DNA of 64,000 nucleotides, taken from Poseidonibacter antarcticus (GTDB lineage Bacteria; Campylobacterota; Campylobacteria; Campylobacterales; Arcobacteraceae). Shown here piece after piece: positions 35,446 to 44,783 of the stretch. A program made the position numbers and the translations under genes. The stretch lies in NCBI RefSeq assembly GCF_003667345.1, contig NZ_RCWF01000003.1, positions 186,001 through 250,000 of the forward strand, given 5' to 3'. Position 1 is the stretch's first letter. The number at the start of each line of letters is the position of its first letter. The notes below the pieces were generated by a model. The model did no database searches. It had not been told where the DNA came from and saw only the letters and a program-made list of their open reading frames with translations.

Positions 35446-36210
35446 ATGAATAATACAAGTGTCGAAAAAATTGGATGTTTTAATACAATATTAGACCCAT
35501 TTAATGGAATTACAATTGAGCAAATATCTCTTCCAACTTCAAAAGATGAATTTGAAATTAATCTAGATTATTTAATAGAAAATACAAAAAATAGAAGAAA
35601 TCTTATTTGGATTTATATTGATATAAGTCGCTCTGATTTTATACCAATAGCTACTAAAAAAGGTTTCTTTTTTCACTCATGTGATGAAGATTATATCTTA
35701 GTTGTAAAAAGATTATTCCCAAATGCGATTATCCCAACAGCTGCAAATCATACCTTGGGAGTAGGTGCAGTTGTAATACATAATAATAAATTATTAGTAG
35801 TAAAAGAAAGAATCTCTAATCTTGGATTTAAAATGCCAGGTGGTCATATTGACAATAAAGAAATGATTTCAACAGCACTTGTAAGAGAAGTGAAAGAAGA
35901 AACAGGAATTGATGTAGAGTTTGATTCTATTATATCTTTAGGACATTTTTATCCACATCAATTTCATAAATCAAATTTATATATTTTATGTATTGCAAAT
36001 GCAAAATCGTATGAAATAAATATTGAAGATACAGATGAAATATTAGAAGCAAAATGGGTAGATATAAATGAATATTTAGAAGATGATAAGGTTATGGATT
36101 ATTCAAAAGCAATTGTAGTTGCCGCAATAAGACATAAAGGCTTAACTCTTACAAATCATGAAACCCTAACACATATCAAAAAAGACTTTGAATTATTTTT
36201 CCCAAAATAA
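35446..36210 (+). CDS. Nudix hydrolase with N-terminal extension (NUDT6-like)
   Basis: A 254-residue protein. The Nudix box GGHIDNKEMISTALVREVKEETGI (about residues 130-153) has all catalytic acidic residues. Before it comes a domain of some 95 residues (RRNLIWIYIDISRSDFIPIATKKGFFFHSCDEDYILVVKRLFP) similar to the N-terminal part of NUDT6-type Nudix proteins, which is a GNAT-like small module. The substrate is unknown; the family hydrolyses nucleoside diphosphates linked to another moiety. It stands alone between the transporter genes and ridA. Confidence 0.9.
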   Translation: MNNTSVEKIGCFNTILDPFNGITIEQISLPTSKDEFEINLDYLIENTKNRRNLIWIYIDISRSDFIPIATKKGFFFHSCDEDYILVVKRLFPNAIIPTAANHTLGVGAVVIHNNKLLVVKERISNLGFKMPGGHIDNKEMISTALVREVKEETGIDVEFDSIISLGHFYPHQFHKSNLYILCIANAKSYEINIEDTDEILEAKWVDINEYLEDDKVMDYSKAIVVAAIRHKGLTLTNHETLTHIKKDFELFFPK

Positions 36211-36274
36211 AATAAATAATAAGAATTTTATATAAATTAAATATAATACATTTTTAATTAATAAAGGAAGAAAA

Positions 36275-36658
36275 ATGAAAGAAATTATATCAACACCAAA
36301 AGCACCAGATGCAATTGGACCTTATAACCAAGCTACAGCATTAGCAAACTTAGTATTTACATCAGGTCAAATAGCTTTAGACCCTAAAACAATGGAAATT
36401 GTAGAAGGTGATGTTCAAGCTCAAACAAAAGTAGTAATGGACAACTTACAAGCAGTTTTAGAAGAAGCAGGAAGCTCTTATGAAAATGTTTTAAAAACTA
36501 CTTGTTACTTATCTGATATGGCTAATTTTGCAGCTTTTAATGAAATCTATGGAGAATACTTCAAAGCCGAAACTGCACCAGCTCGTGCAACAGTTGCTGT
36601 AAAAACTTTACCTAAAAATGTTTTAGTTGAAGTAGATGCAATTGCTTTTAAAAACTAG
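36275..36658 (+). CDS. ridA: RidA/YjgF family enamine-imine deaminase
   Basis: A 127-residue, full-length RidA. Conserved features are the start (IISTPKAPDAIGPYNQA), FTSGQIALDP, LEEAGSSYENVLKTTCYLSDM and the C-terminal PARATVAVKTLPKNVLVEVDAIAF, in which the Arg of APARATV is the active-site residue. RidA hydrolyses reactive 2-aminoacrylate made by PLP enzymes. AAGGAAG precedes the ATG. The following sequence carries the thiC promoter and TPP riboswitch. Confidence 0.95.
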   Translation: MKEIISTPKAPDAIGPYNQATALANLVFTSGQIALDPKTMEIVEGDVQAQTKVVMDNLQAVLEEAGSSYENVLKTTCYLSDMANFAAFNEIYGEYFKAETAPARATVAVKTLPKNVLVEVDAIAFKN

Positions 36659-36716
36659 AATTATTTTTTAATTAAGTATTATCTTATGCTTGTCTTTGTA
36701 TACTCACACTTTATTT

Positions 36717-36825
36717 TATAATTGTTGTGGGGGTGCCGTAGATTGGCTGAGATAATACCCTAAAGAAGTCCTTAATCTGGCTTCGTTGAACCTGAACCCG
36801 ATAATGCGGGCGTAGGAAAAGGAGA
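36717..36825 (+). promoter_or_regulatory. TPP riboswitch (and -10 box) upstream of thiC
   Basis: A consensus TATAAT (36717-36722) is followed at once by the conserved TPP aptamer: GGGGGTGC at 36729-36736, CTGAGA at 36747-36752, ACCC, GAACCTGA at 36788-36795, then the T-G-C-G and GTAGGAAA block up to about 36819. The Shine-Dalgarno AAGGAG lies right behind it, so thiamin pyrophosphate binding can hide the ribosome site. This is the classic arrangement before thiC. Confidence 0.96.
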
Positions 36826-36829
36826 TTAA

Positions 36830-38701
<1,872 letters not shown>

Positions 38702-38708
38702 AAATAAT

Positions 38709-38737
38709 AAAAACTAGAGAATTTCTCTCTAGTTTTT
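38709..38737. terminator. Bidirectional terminator between thiC and ribB
   Basis: Perfect 12-bp stem, AAAAACTAGAGA (38709-38720) with TCTCTAGTTTTT (38726-38737), five-base loop. Both strands end in a T run. The ribB stop codon (38729-38731) lies in the right arm. Confidence 0.9.
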
Positions 38738-39361
38738 ATCTCTTCGATAGCTAATAATATCTTGAACACTTAAAATTGGCATAGAATGTTTTTTAGCAAA
38801 AACTTCTATATCTTCACCTTTTGCCATTGTTCCATCTTCATTTGTTATTTCACATAAAACAGCATAAGGTTCTAAGTTTGATAATTTCATTAAATCAATA
38901 CTAGATTCAGTATGACCTGCTCGTCCTAATACGCCATTTTCATTTGCTCTTAATGGGAATATATGTCCAGGAGAAACAATCTTTGATACACCATCTTTTG
39001 AAATAGCTGATTTTATTGTAGTAACTCTATCTTGTGCTGATACACCTGTAGTAACATTGTCTTTTGATTCTATTGAAATAGTAAATGGTGTTTGAAACTT
39101 TGAGTTATTATTTTGTACCATCATTGGAAGTTTAAGTTCATCGACTTTTTGTTTAGTTAAACATAAACAAACTATACCGCTACCTTCTCTTATCAAAAGT
39201 GCCATTTGTTCTGTTGTTAAGTGTTGTGCAGAAAAAATCATATCTGCTTCATTTTCTCTATCGTAGTCATCTACAACAATTACACCTTTACCATCTTGTA
39301 AAGTTTTAATTGCACCTTCGATTTTCAATCGAAAATCGTAATTTTTCATTTTTTGATTCAT
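38729..39361 (-). CDS. ribB: 3,4-dihydroxy-2-butanone-4-phosphate synthase
   Basis: A 210-residue, monofunctional RibB (E. coli RibB has 217). The acidic metal-binding loop is in VVDDYDRENEADMIF, followed by CLCLTKQKVDELKLPMM, the TGVSAQDRVTTI motif and GHIFPLRANENGVLGRAGHTESSIDL. It makes the four-carbon precursor of riboflavin from ribulose-5-phosphate. It is controlled by the FMN riboswitch that starts about 230 bases upstream. ATG 39361 has AAAGG 8 bases before it; an internal ATG at 39349 is possible. Confidence 0.96.
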   Translation of the reverse strand: MNQKMKNYDFRLKIEGAIKTLQDGKGVIVVDDYDRENEADMIFSAQHLTTEQMALLIREGSGIVCLCLTKQKVDELKLPMMVQNNNSKFQTPFTISIESKDNVTTGVSAQDRVTTIKSAISKDGVSKIVSPGHIFPLRANENGVLGRAGHTESSIDLMKLSNLEPYAVLCEITNEDGTMAKGEDIEVFAKKHSMPILSVQDIISYRRDKN

Positions 39362-39457
39362 TTTAGTAATACCTTTATTTTTAAGTAAAACTTATTGGAA
39401 TCAGGGCTAATGCTTAAAGCAATATTATCCTAATGTTTAACATTTATAAGACATATT

Positions 39458-39594
39458 ATTTTCTCTTTCATCCAGACTTTAACTGTTGGTTTTGGATTTA
39501 CACCAAATCTGCTGACCTTTATAAAATAAAGCGCTCGTGGACTTCTATTAAGTATAGTTACCACCAGTAAGGAATTTCACCTTGCCCTGAGAAA
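39458..39594 (-). promoter_or_regulatory. FMN riboswitch (RFN element) upstream of ribB
   Basis: Read on the minus strand: AGGGCAAGGTGAAATTCCTTA, then CTGGTGGTAA, GTCCACGAGCGC, GGTCAGCAGATTTGGTGTAAATCCAAA, ACCAACAGTTAAAGTCTGGATGAAAGAGA: all conserved blocks of the RFN element in the right order. The aptamer is followed by about 95 bases before ribB, with a small GCTTTAAGC hairpin (39410-39418 region) that could be part of the expression platform. Confidence 0.96.
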
Positions 39595-39723
39595 TAAATT
39601 TGAGTGATTTTATCTAAATTATTATTAGGTGAAGATTAGAGAGGTGGCGATTGAAGTAAAGGATAATTTTGTTCCTTTGAAGCTTTTTTATTTTATGTTA
39701 ATACTCAAATCTTTTTATTTCAT
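39595..39723 (-). promoter_or_regulatory. Probable ribB promoter; spacer after mazE-like gene
   Basis: A GATAAAAT sequence on the minus strand at 39614-39607 is well placed (about 12-15 bases before the FMN aptamer) to be its -10 box. The rest holds an 8-bp inverted repeat, ATTTGAGT 39598-39605 with ACTCAAAT 39703-39710, and a smaller AAAGGA/TCCTTT hairpin (39657-39678). No toxin gene is found in this stretch. Confidence 0.45.
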
Positions 39724-39954
39724 TTACCACTGATAATCTTCTAAATCACTATCATTTAATAAATTATTAATAATTGCTTCATCCTCTATATCTTTATTTT
39801 GTAATAAAACTTTTTCAATATTGCTTTTCCAATTTTCTCTTCTTGAAGTTAAAATTGGTTTTATCAATAATCCATTTTCAAGGTGTGCTTGTTCAATTAA
39901 TGGTTTTGAAATTCTAATACCTTGAAAATTATCTATTTTTGTTAGAGTTGTCAT
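39724..39954 (-). CDS. Orphan MazE-like antitoxin, internally shortened
   Basis: A 76-residue AbrB/MazE-family protein: the start TTLTKIDNFQGIRISKPLIEQAHLENGLLIKPI matches the MazE swapped-hairpin DNA-binding domain, and the tail LLNDSDLEDYQW matches the acidic antitoxin end. Usual members have about ten more residues between IEQAHLE and NGLLIKPI (an E-L-E-L-x-V-x-D strand), so part of the DNA-binding domain is deleted in frame here. No MazF gene follows. It lies last in the row of cassette-like genes, right after an attC-like repeat, with GGAG before its ATG. Confidence 0.75.
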   Translation of the reverse strand: MTTLTKIDNFQGIRISKPLIEQAHLENGLLIKPILTSRRENWKSNIEKVLLQNKDIEDEAIINNLLNDSDLEDYQW

Positions 39955-39963
39955 TATTTTACT

Positions 39964-40018
39964 CCTAACTAATTGTTCTATTAGTAATTACAATATTCTG
40001 TCAACTAATTTGTTATAT
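39964..40018 (-). repeat. attC-like recombination site (A)
   Basis: An imperfect palindrome of about 55 bases that starts (minus strand) with ATAACAA and ends with GTTAGGA, the two core-type boxes. The arms TAACAAATTAGTT and its partner pair except for one mismatch and one unpaired A, as attC sites have extrahelical bases. It separates the ABM gene from the mazE-like gene. Confidence 0.5.
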
Positions 40019-40025
40019 ACATAAT

Positions 40026-40343
40026 TTAAAATTCGTAGTCTCTTTCAACTTTTGCAATTCTAACTTTATATTGTTTATACCAAAGTTCTTTTCCTATCTT
40101 TTGTGCTGATTGATGCTCTAAATTAGCTTTCCAATTTATGATTGATTTTTCATCTTTCCAATATGATACTGTAATACCTAAATCTTCTCTTGCTGATTCA
40201 ACTCCTAAAAACCCATCTTGTTGAGATGCTAATTCAACCATTCTATCCGCCATTTTACTATAACCTTTATCTTCATCAATTTTTTTTGATGTAAATATTA
40301 CTGCATAATACGGTGGTTTTGGTGTATCAATTATTTGCGACAT
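40026..40343 (-). CDS. Antibiotic-biosynthesis-monooxygenase (ABM) family protein in a cassette
   Basis: A 105-residue ABM-type dimeric alpha-beta barrel: YYAVIFTSKKIDEDKGYSKMADRMVELASQQDGFLGVESAREDLGITVSYWKDEKSIINWKAN, with the GFLGVES and W-x-N elements typical of these small enzymes of unknown substrate. The ORF is open further upstream (to 40394), but ATG 40343 has AAAGGAAA at eight bases and lies just outside the attC-like site, which is the expected cassette layout. ABM-like genes are common integron cassette cargo. Confidence 0.85.
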   Translation of the reverse strand: MSQIIDTPKPPYYAVIFTSKKIDEDKGYSKMADRMVELASQQDGFLGVESAREDLGITVSYWKDEKSIINWKANLEHQSAQKIGKELWYKQYKVRIAKVERDYEF

Positions 40344-40360
40344 CTTAGTTTCCTTTTGTA

Positions 40361-40429
40361 TATAACATTTGACTTGAAAAATAGTTTTACTCACAGGGTA
40401 AACTATTTCTCTTCAAGGTTTTGTTAGTA
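40361..40429 (-). repeat. attC-like recombination site (B), clearest hairpin
   Basis: About 69 bases between core-like ACTAACA and GTTATAT boxes (minus strand). The inside folds: CTTGAAAAATAGTTTTAC (40373-40390) pairs with GTAAACTATTT and TTCAAG (40398-40417), with CTC and one T left unpaired and a seven-base loop. Paired L boxes with extrahelical bases are the structural signature of attC sites. Confidence 0.65.
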
Positions 40430-40435
40430 TTTTAT

Positions 40436-41071
40436 TTAGTTTTTATCTATAATATCTTTTATAGATTGCCATTTTGTCATTAATAGTGTCTTATTCAATC
40501 GTCCTTTAGTATCATTAATCTTATATTTATGATGCTCATTTAAATTGTTTAATTCAAGTTGATGTATTTCTTTTGAAAAAAAGTTAAAAGCTTTTTTTTC
40601 TAGCTCTCCTGATAATTCAATAAAATCCTGTCTAATTATTTGACCAATAGATAAATATTTTTCACTTGGAACTTGTAATATATATTGATGTAAAGTAACC
40701 AAATAATCTTGAACAAAGTTTACTTCTCTTTTTGTTTCAGTTGTTAACCAGGTACTTCCATTTAAAGTTAATTGTGTAAATTTCCTAAACCAATTTTCAA
40801 ATTCTTCTTTAGATTGCAATAGTTTTGGTACTCTTAAAACTTCATTATTTTCATCAAAGCCACCTAGTGCAACCATAATTCTCATTTCAAGTGCCATAGT
40901 TATTACATCTTCATGTGCTTTGATTCTTTTATCAAGTAATTTATCCCAAAGGCGAAGAGTAAATTCACGTTTTTTTATCATCCACGATGCAAAAAAAGAA
41001 ATTAGTCCTCCACCAAAAGCACCTAATAGTGCAAAGATGGCATCTGAATATTCATTTATAAAGTTTATCAA
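40436..41071 (-). CDS. Cassette-encoded membrane-anchored protein of unknown function
   Basis: A 211-residue protein: one N-terminal helix (residues ~9-31, FALLGAFGGGLISFFASWMI) followed by KKREFTLRLWDKLLDKRIKAHEDVI and a helical cytosolic domain. No family is recognised; such small one-helix proteins are common in integron cassettes. The start is TTG 41071, with AAGGA nine bases before it. The stop lies six bases before attC-like site B. Confidence 0.65.
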   Translation of the reverse strand: MINFINEYSDAIFALLGAFGGGLISFFASWMIKKREFTLRLWDKLLDKRIKAHEDVITMALEMRIMVALGGFDENNEVLRVPKLLQSKEEFENWFRKFTQLTLNGSTWLTTETKREVNFVQDYLVTLHQYILQVPSEKYLSIGQIIRQDFIELSGELEKKAFNFFSKEIHQLELNNLNEHHKYKINDTKGRLNKTLLMTKWQSIKDIIDKN

Positions 41072-41086
41072 TTCTACTTTTCCTTA

Positions 41087-41208
41087 TGCTAACGACTGAC
41101 TTGGGGAACAAGTGGGCGAAACGCCTTGAAACTTTAGTCTTTTAACTTTATCTAATCGACAATTAAAAGCTTTGACTTTCCGACTTTAGACCTCTTCCTT
41201 TGTTAGGT
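41087..41208 (-). repeat. attC-like recombination site (C), VCR-length
   Basis: About 122 bases, from ACCTAAC to GTTAGCA on the minus strand. The 3' half (GGCGTTTCGCCCACTTGTTC, then AGTCGTTAGC) is clearly related to the same half of site D, though the genes next to them are unrelated. The length and TAACAAA...CGTTA ends recall Vibrio-type VCR attC sites. The stop codon of the upstream gene (TAA, 41205-41203) lies within the first box. Confidence 0.6.
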
Positions 41209-41655
41209 TTTATTTAGTATTCTATCCATTATTTTAGTAACTTTTTTAAAGAGAGTATCATCTTCAATATTTTTTATATTTATATTGTAATGATTATCAT
41301 ATCTTTTTAATTCTTTTTTTAACTTATTTATATCTGATAATTCAAAAGTTGAAAAAAATATCCAAAATATTACAATTAATAAAGCCATCATAAATGATGT
41401 TCCATAGAAAGTATATGAAAGTAACTCTGGAAGTTTAAGTGAATCAATTAATGGAATATGATTACTTAGTAAATCTTTTACCCATCCTATAATTTTTTCA
41501 AATAAATTTATATATAAGTTCCATAATTTTGTAAAATATATATTAACAATAACGATTGTAAATATTGTTAATTTAATCATTATTGATTTATGTAATGTAT
41601 CTATTCTTTTGAAAATATATTCTATTCTCTTTTCATCATATTCTTTTAATATCAA
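41203..41655 (-). CDS. Cassette-encoded two-helix membrane protein of unknown function
   Basis: A 150-residue protein with two membrane helices (about 27-48 and 82-106) and charged ends rich in Lys and Glu. No domain is recognised. The start is TTG 41655, eight bases after AAAAAGG; no ATG is available before the first helix. Its stop is formed by the attC-like box, as often seen for cassettes that were inserted tightly. Confidence 0.62.
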   Translation of the reverse strand: MILKEYDEKRIEYIFKRIDTLHKSIMIKLTIFTIVIVNIYFTKLWNLYINLFEKIIGWVKDLLSNHIPLIDSLKLPELLSYTFYGTSFMMALLIVIFWIFFSTFELSDINKLKKELKRYDNHYNINIKNIEDDTLFKKVTKIMDRILNKT

Positions 41656-41671
41656 TTTATTTACCTTTTTG

Positions 41672-41804
41672 ATATAACGACTAAACTGAAGGACAAGTGG
41701 CGAAACGACTTGACTGTTTGGTCTTTAAATTTTATTTATTCGAGATTTAAAAGCTTGAAAATTTCGCTCTATTAACTTGTTCTTCTTCCTGTGTTTTGTT
41801 AGCA
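41672..41804 (-). repeat. attC-like recombination site (D)
   Basis: About 132 bases from GCTAACA to CGTTAT (minus strand). The ends pair: GAAGAACAAGT near the 5' end with ACTTGTCCTTC near the 3' end (one mismatch), and GCGAAA with TTTCGCC further in. The 3' half shares CGTTTCGCC-ACTTGT and AGTCGTTA with site C. Confidence 0.6.
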
Positions 41805-41807
41805 AAT

Positions 41808-42350
41808 CTAAAACCCTGATAATTTTAGAAATACTCCTCCAATTACTGTTATAATTAATGGGGCAATATATAATTGGTGTACTTGGGAAAATATACTTGA
41901 ATCATTTATGTTTGCATTATTTCGCATTTCTTGTCTTGTTCTTGTTTCTCCATCTCTTATAGATTCGTGAATTAATTCATTTTCAATCATCGTATTGATT
42001 TCATTTAATCTAATAGCTAATTTTTTACCAGAACTATATACCGCTGAACCAATGAATATTAATATATATAATAATATAAAATATATATTATCTTGAGTAT
42101 ATAATTGATTTAAATTTGGTGTTGGACAATTTTCCCAAAATATATTTAAGAATTGAGTATTTTCATATATTAAAGATATTAAATTTTTAAATATTTTGGA
42201 TAATGTTCCAGAAATAGCTGTTCCATCATCAAAATTAAAATATAACATTCTTAATATTGAAATTGTTGATGAAATTATTCCTATTGAAAGAATAATAAAT
42301 CCGATAATTCTTTTTAATCTTGATTTATTTAATGCATGTTGATAATTCAA
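41808..42350 (-). CDS. Cassette-encoded membrane protein of unknown function
   Basis: A 180-residue protein with three hydrophobic helices (about 13-33, 88-108 and 159-178) and an acidic, Arg-containing cytosolic part (IRDGETRTRQEMRNN) before the last. No family is recognised. The start is TTG 42350 with AAAGGA at eight bases; no ATG occurs at this end. It is the first of four similarly arranged genes and follows a GTTAGC box (42377-42372). Confidence 0.62.
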   Translation of the reverse strand: MNYQHALNKSRLKRIIGFIILSIGIISSTISILRMLYFNFDDGTAISGTLSKIFKNLISLIYENTQFLNIFWENCPTPNLNQLYTQDNIYFILLYILIFIGSAVYSSGKKLAIRLNEINTMIENELIHESIRDGETRTRQEMRNNANINDSSIFSQVHQLYIAPLIITVIGGVFLKLSGF

Positions 42351-42371
42351 ATTTTTCCTTTATGTTATTTT

Positions 42372-42391
42372 GCTAACTACTTATTAGTAGC
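42372..42391 (-). repeat. Half attC-like or insertion boundary site
   Basis: On the minus strand a short stem (GCTACTAATAAGTAGTTAGC, with one unpaired base) ends in GTTAGC, the same end as site C. It precedes the first cassette-like gene at the distance seen at the other sites and probably marks the edge of the array; no matching distant box or integrase gene is seen beside it. Confidence 0.4.
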
Positions 42392-42461
42392 CATTTTATC
42401 CCAATATGACTTAAAAAAATTATTTAATAACTTTTCAATTTTATTCAATAAAAGAACATAG

Positions 42462-42485
42462 AAAAGCCTAGATTATAGGCTTTTT
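42462..42485. terminator. Hairpin terminator downstream of tex
   Basis: Stem AAAAGCCTA / TAGGCTTTT with five-base loop GATTA and T runs on both strands. It lies about 165 bases after the tex stop (minus strand) and separates tex from the cassette array. The bases between 42486 and 42650 contain no ORF or other structure that I can support. Confidence 0.78.
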
Positions 42486-42650
42486 AGAATATAAATATTA
42501 AAAATTAATACATTTATAAAGCTTCATAAACATCTTAAAAATTATTTAAAATATCATTTTCTACACGAAATAACAAGCTAATTAGTCTAATATGTCCTAC
42601 TATCATCAATTTTTAGGATGAACCAGTCATTTTACTATTTTTATCAAAAC

Positions 42651-44783
42651 TTACTTTAAACTCAATCCAACTCTTTGTTTTTCCAAATCAACGCTTACAA
42701 CTTTTATATTTTCTAGATTTTGATTTATACTTAGTATTTCACTTGGGTGAGATATTCTTTTTGCTGATATTTGTGATATATGAAGTAGGGCATCATTTTT
42801 TAGTCCTATATCTACAAAAGCTCCAAAATCTGTGATATTTCTTACAATTCCGCTTAAAATATATCCTTCTTTTAGGTCTTCTAATTTTGTAATATCTGAT
42901 GAGAATTTTACTTGATTAAACTCATTTCTTACATCATATCCTGGTTTTTTTAGCTCTTCTATAATATCTGTTAATTTTAGAGGTGTTGTATTTAACTCTT
43001 TTGCTATTTGTTCTATTTGGCTTATTTGAATGTTTTGTATTTCTTCTATAGTGTATTTTTTTTGTAAATTTTTTGTTGTCTCATAATCTTCTGGATGAAT
43101 TGCTGTATTATCTAAGATTGATTTTCCATCTTTTATTCTTAAAAATCCTACTGCTTGTTCGTATGCTTTTGCTCCTAAGCCTTTTACTTTTAGAAGTTCA
43201 TTTTTACTATTGAATTTTTTTATATTATCTCTGTGTTCTATTATATTTATTGCTAGTTTTTCTGAGATTCCTGAGATAAAAGACAATAGTTTATACGATG
43301 CTGAGTTTAAATCAACTCCTACTTTATTTACCAAATCCACAGTTGTATTTTCTAGTTTTGAAGCTAACTCTTTTTGATTTACATCGTGTTGATATTGTCC
43401 AATTCCTAATGCTTTTGGGTCAATTTTTACAAGTGTTGCCATTGGGTCTCGAAGTCTTCCTGCGATTGAAATAGCACCTCTTATTGTTACATCTAGGTTT
43501 GGATATTCCTGTGCTGCTATTTTTGATGCTGAGTAAACACTAGCTCCTATTTCACTTACAATTGCATAGTTTAAATCTAGATTGTTTTCACTTATTAGAT
43601 TTGTGATAAATTGGGCTGTTTCTCTTGATGCTGTTCCATTTCCTATTGCTATTGAAGTGATATTGTATTTTTTGATTAAGTTTAGTACTACTTTACTCGA
43701 AGTTTTTATATCTTCTCTTGGTTTTGTACAATAAATCACAGTTGAGTCTAAATAAATACCATTTTCATCAATAACTGCTAGTTTACATCCTGATACAAAT
43801 CCTGGATCCATTCCTAAAATCACTTGATTTACTAAAGGTGCTGTTTGAAGTAGCTCTTTTAAGTTTTTTCCAAAAAGTTCAATAGCATCTGCACTTGCTT
43901 TTTCTTTTAAAGTGTTTATAGCTTCACGTTTTAAACTAGGAAGAAGTAGTCTTTTTAATCCATCTTTATAACTTTCAAAAACGATATCTTTTGAAGAACT
44001 TGCCCACGATGGGATTTTGTACTTTTTAATATTTTCTAAAAGATGTTTCTCATCAATATCTATTTTGATTGATAATTCTTTTTCATTTACAGCTCTTAAA
44101 ATTGCAAGTGTTCGGTGTGATTTTATGTATTTTATTTTTTCTTTTTTTTCTGCAAAGTTTGAATAAACACCATTTTTATCAAACTCTTTTCCTTCTTTTA
44201 TTTGTATCTCTCCCCAATTCGCAATTAGGTTTCTTACAATTTCTTTTGATTTAAAATCATCGGCATATCTTTGAGCGATTATATCTTTTGCTCCTTGGAT
44301 TGCTTCATCAATTGATTTAATATTTTTATTTTGAAATTGTTTTGCCTTTTGGTTTATTTCTTCATTTGTATATTTTAATGATTGAATAATATTTGCTAAT
44401 GGTTCAAGTCCATTTTCAATTGCATTTGATGTTCTTGATGATTTTTTATCTTTAAAAGGTGCATAAATATCTTCTAGGGCTTGTAGTGTTTTTACTTCTT
44501 GGATACTTGTTTTTATTTTAGGATTTAAAAAGTTTTTTTCTTCAAGAAGATTTAAAATCTCATCTTTTCTTTTTAGAAGCTTTTGCGAATAATTAAAAAC
44601 TTCTTCAAAAGCTCTTAGGTCTTCATCTGTAGCATTTTCTGTTGCATCTTTTCTATATCGTGCAATAAATGGAATCGTACAACCCTCATCAAGTAAGGTG
44701 ATTATATTTTGTATTGACTTACTTGATAATTTTGTTCTTTCTTTTAAAAGGAGAATTAAGTCTTTAGGTAAATCACTAGTCAA
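42651..44783 (-). CDS. Tex-type RNA-binding transcription accessory protein
   Basis: A 710-residue Tex family protein. Segments in order: N-terminal helical (ERTKLSSKSIQNIITLLDEGCTIPFIARYRKDATENATDEDLR), YqgF-like RNase H fold (ILGMDPGFVSGCKLAVIDENG), helix-hairpin-helix region (LLKVKGLGAKAYEQAVGFLRI) and a C-terminal S1 domain (GIVRNITDFGAFVDIGLKNDALLHISQIS). It binds nucleic acid and affects transcription in other bacteria. Its start overlaps the PhyH-like gene by eight bases, so they share a transcript. Confidence 0.95.
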   Translation of the reverse strand: MTSDLPKDLILLLKERTKLSSKSIQNIITLLDEGCTIPFIARYRKDATENATDEDLRAFEEVFNYSQKLLKRKDEILNLLEEKNFLNPKIKTSIQEVKTLQALEDIYAPFKDKKSSRTSNAIENGLEPLANIIQSLKYTNEEINQKAKQFQNKNIKSIDEAIQGAKDIIAQRYADDFKSKEIVRNLIANWGEIQIKEGKEFDKNGVYSNFAEKKEKIKYIKSHRTLAILRAVNEKELSIKIDIDEKHLLENIKKYKIPSWASSSKDIVFESYKDGLKRLLLPSLKREAINTLKEKASADAIELFGKNLKELLQTAPLVNQVILGMDPGFVSGCKLAVIDENGIYLDSTVIYCTKPREDIKTSSKVVLNLIKKYNITSIAIGNGTASRETAQFITNLISENNLDLNYAIVSEIGASVYSASKIAAQEYPNLDVTIRGAISIAGRLRDPMATLVKIDPKALGIGQYQHDVNQKELASKLENTTVDLVNKVGVDLNSASYKLLSFISGISEKLAINIIEHRDNIKKFNSKNELLKVKGLGAKAYEQAVGFLRIKDGKSILDNTAIHPEDYETTKNLQKKYTIEEIQNIQISQIEQIAKELNTTPLKLTDIIEELKKPGYDVRNEFNQVKFSSDITKLEDLKEGYILSGIVRNITDFGAFVDIGLKNDALLHISQISAKRISHPSEILSINQNLENIKVVSVDLEKQRVGLSLK

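Noticed and set aside
39595-39723. Fifth attC-like site after the mazE-like gene
   Set aside because: Only short inverted repeats are present; no YAAC...GTTA core pair at attC spacing could be found.
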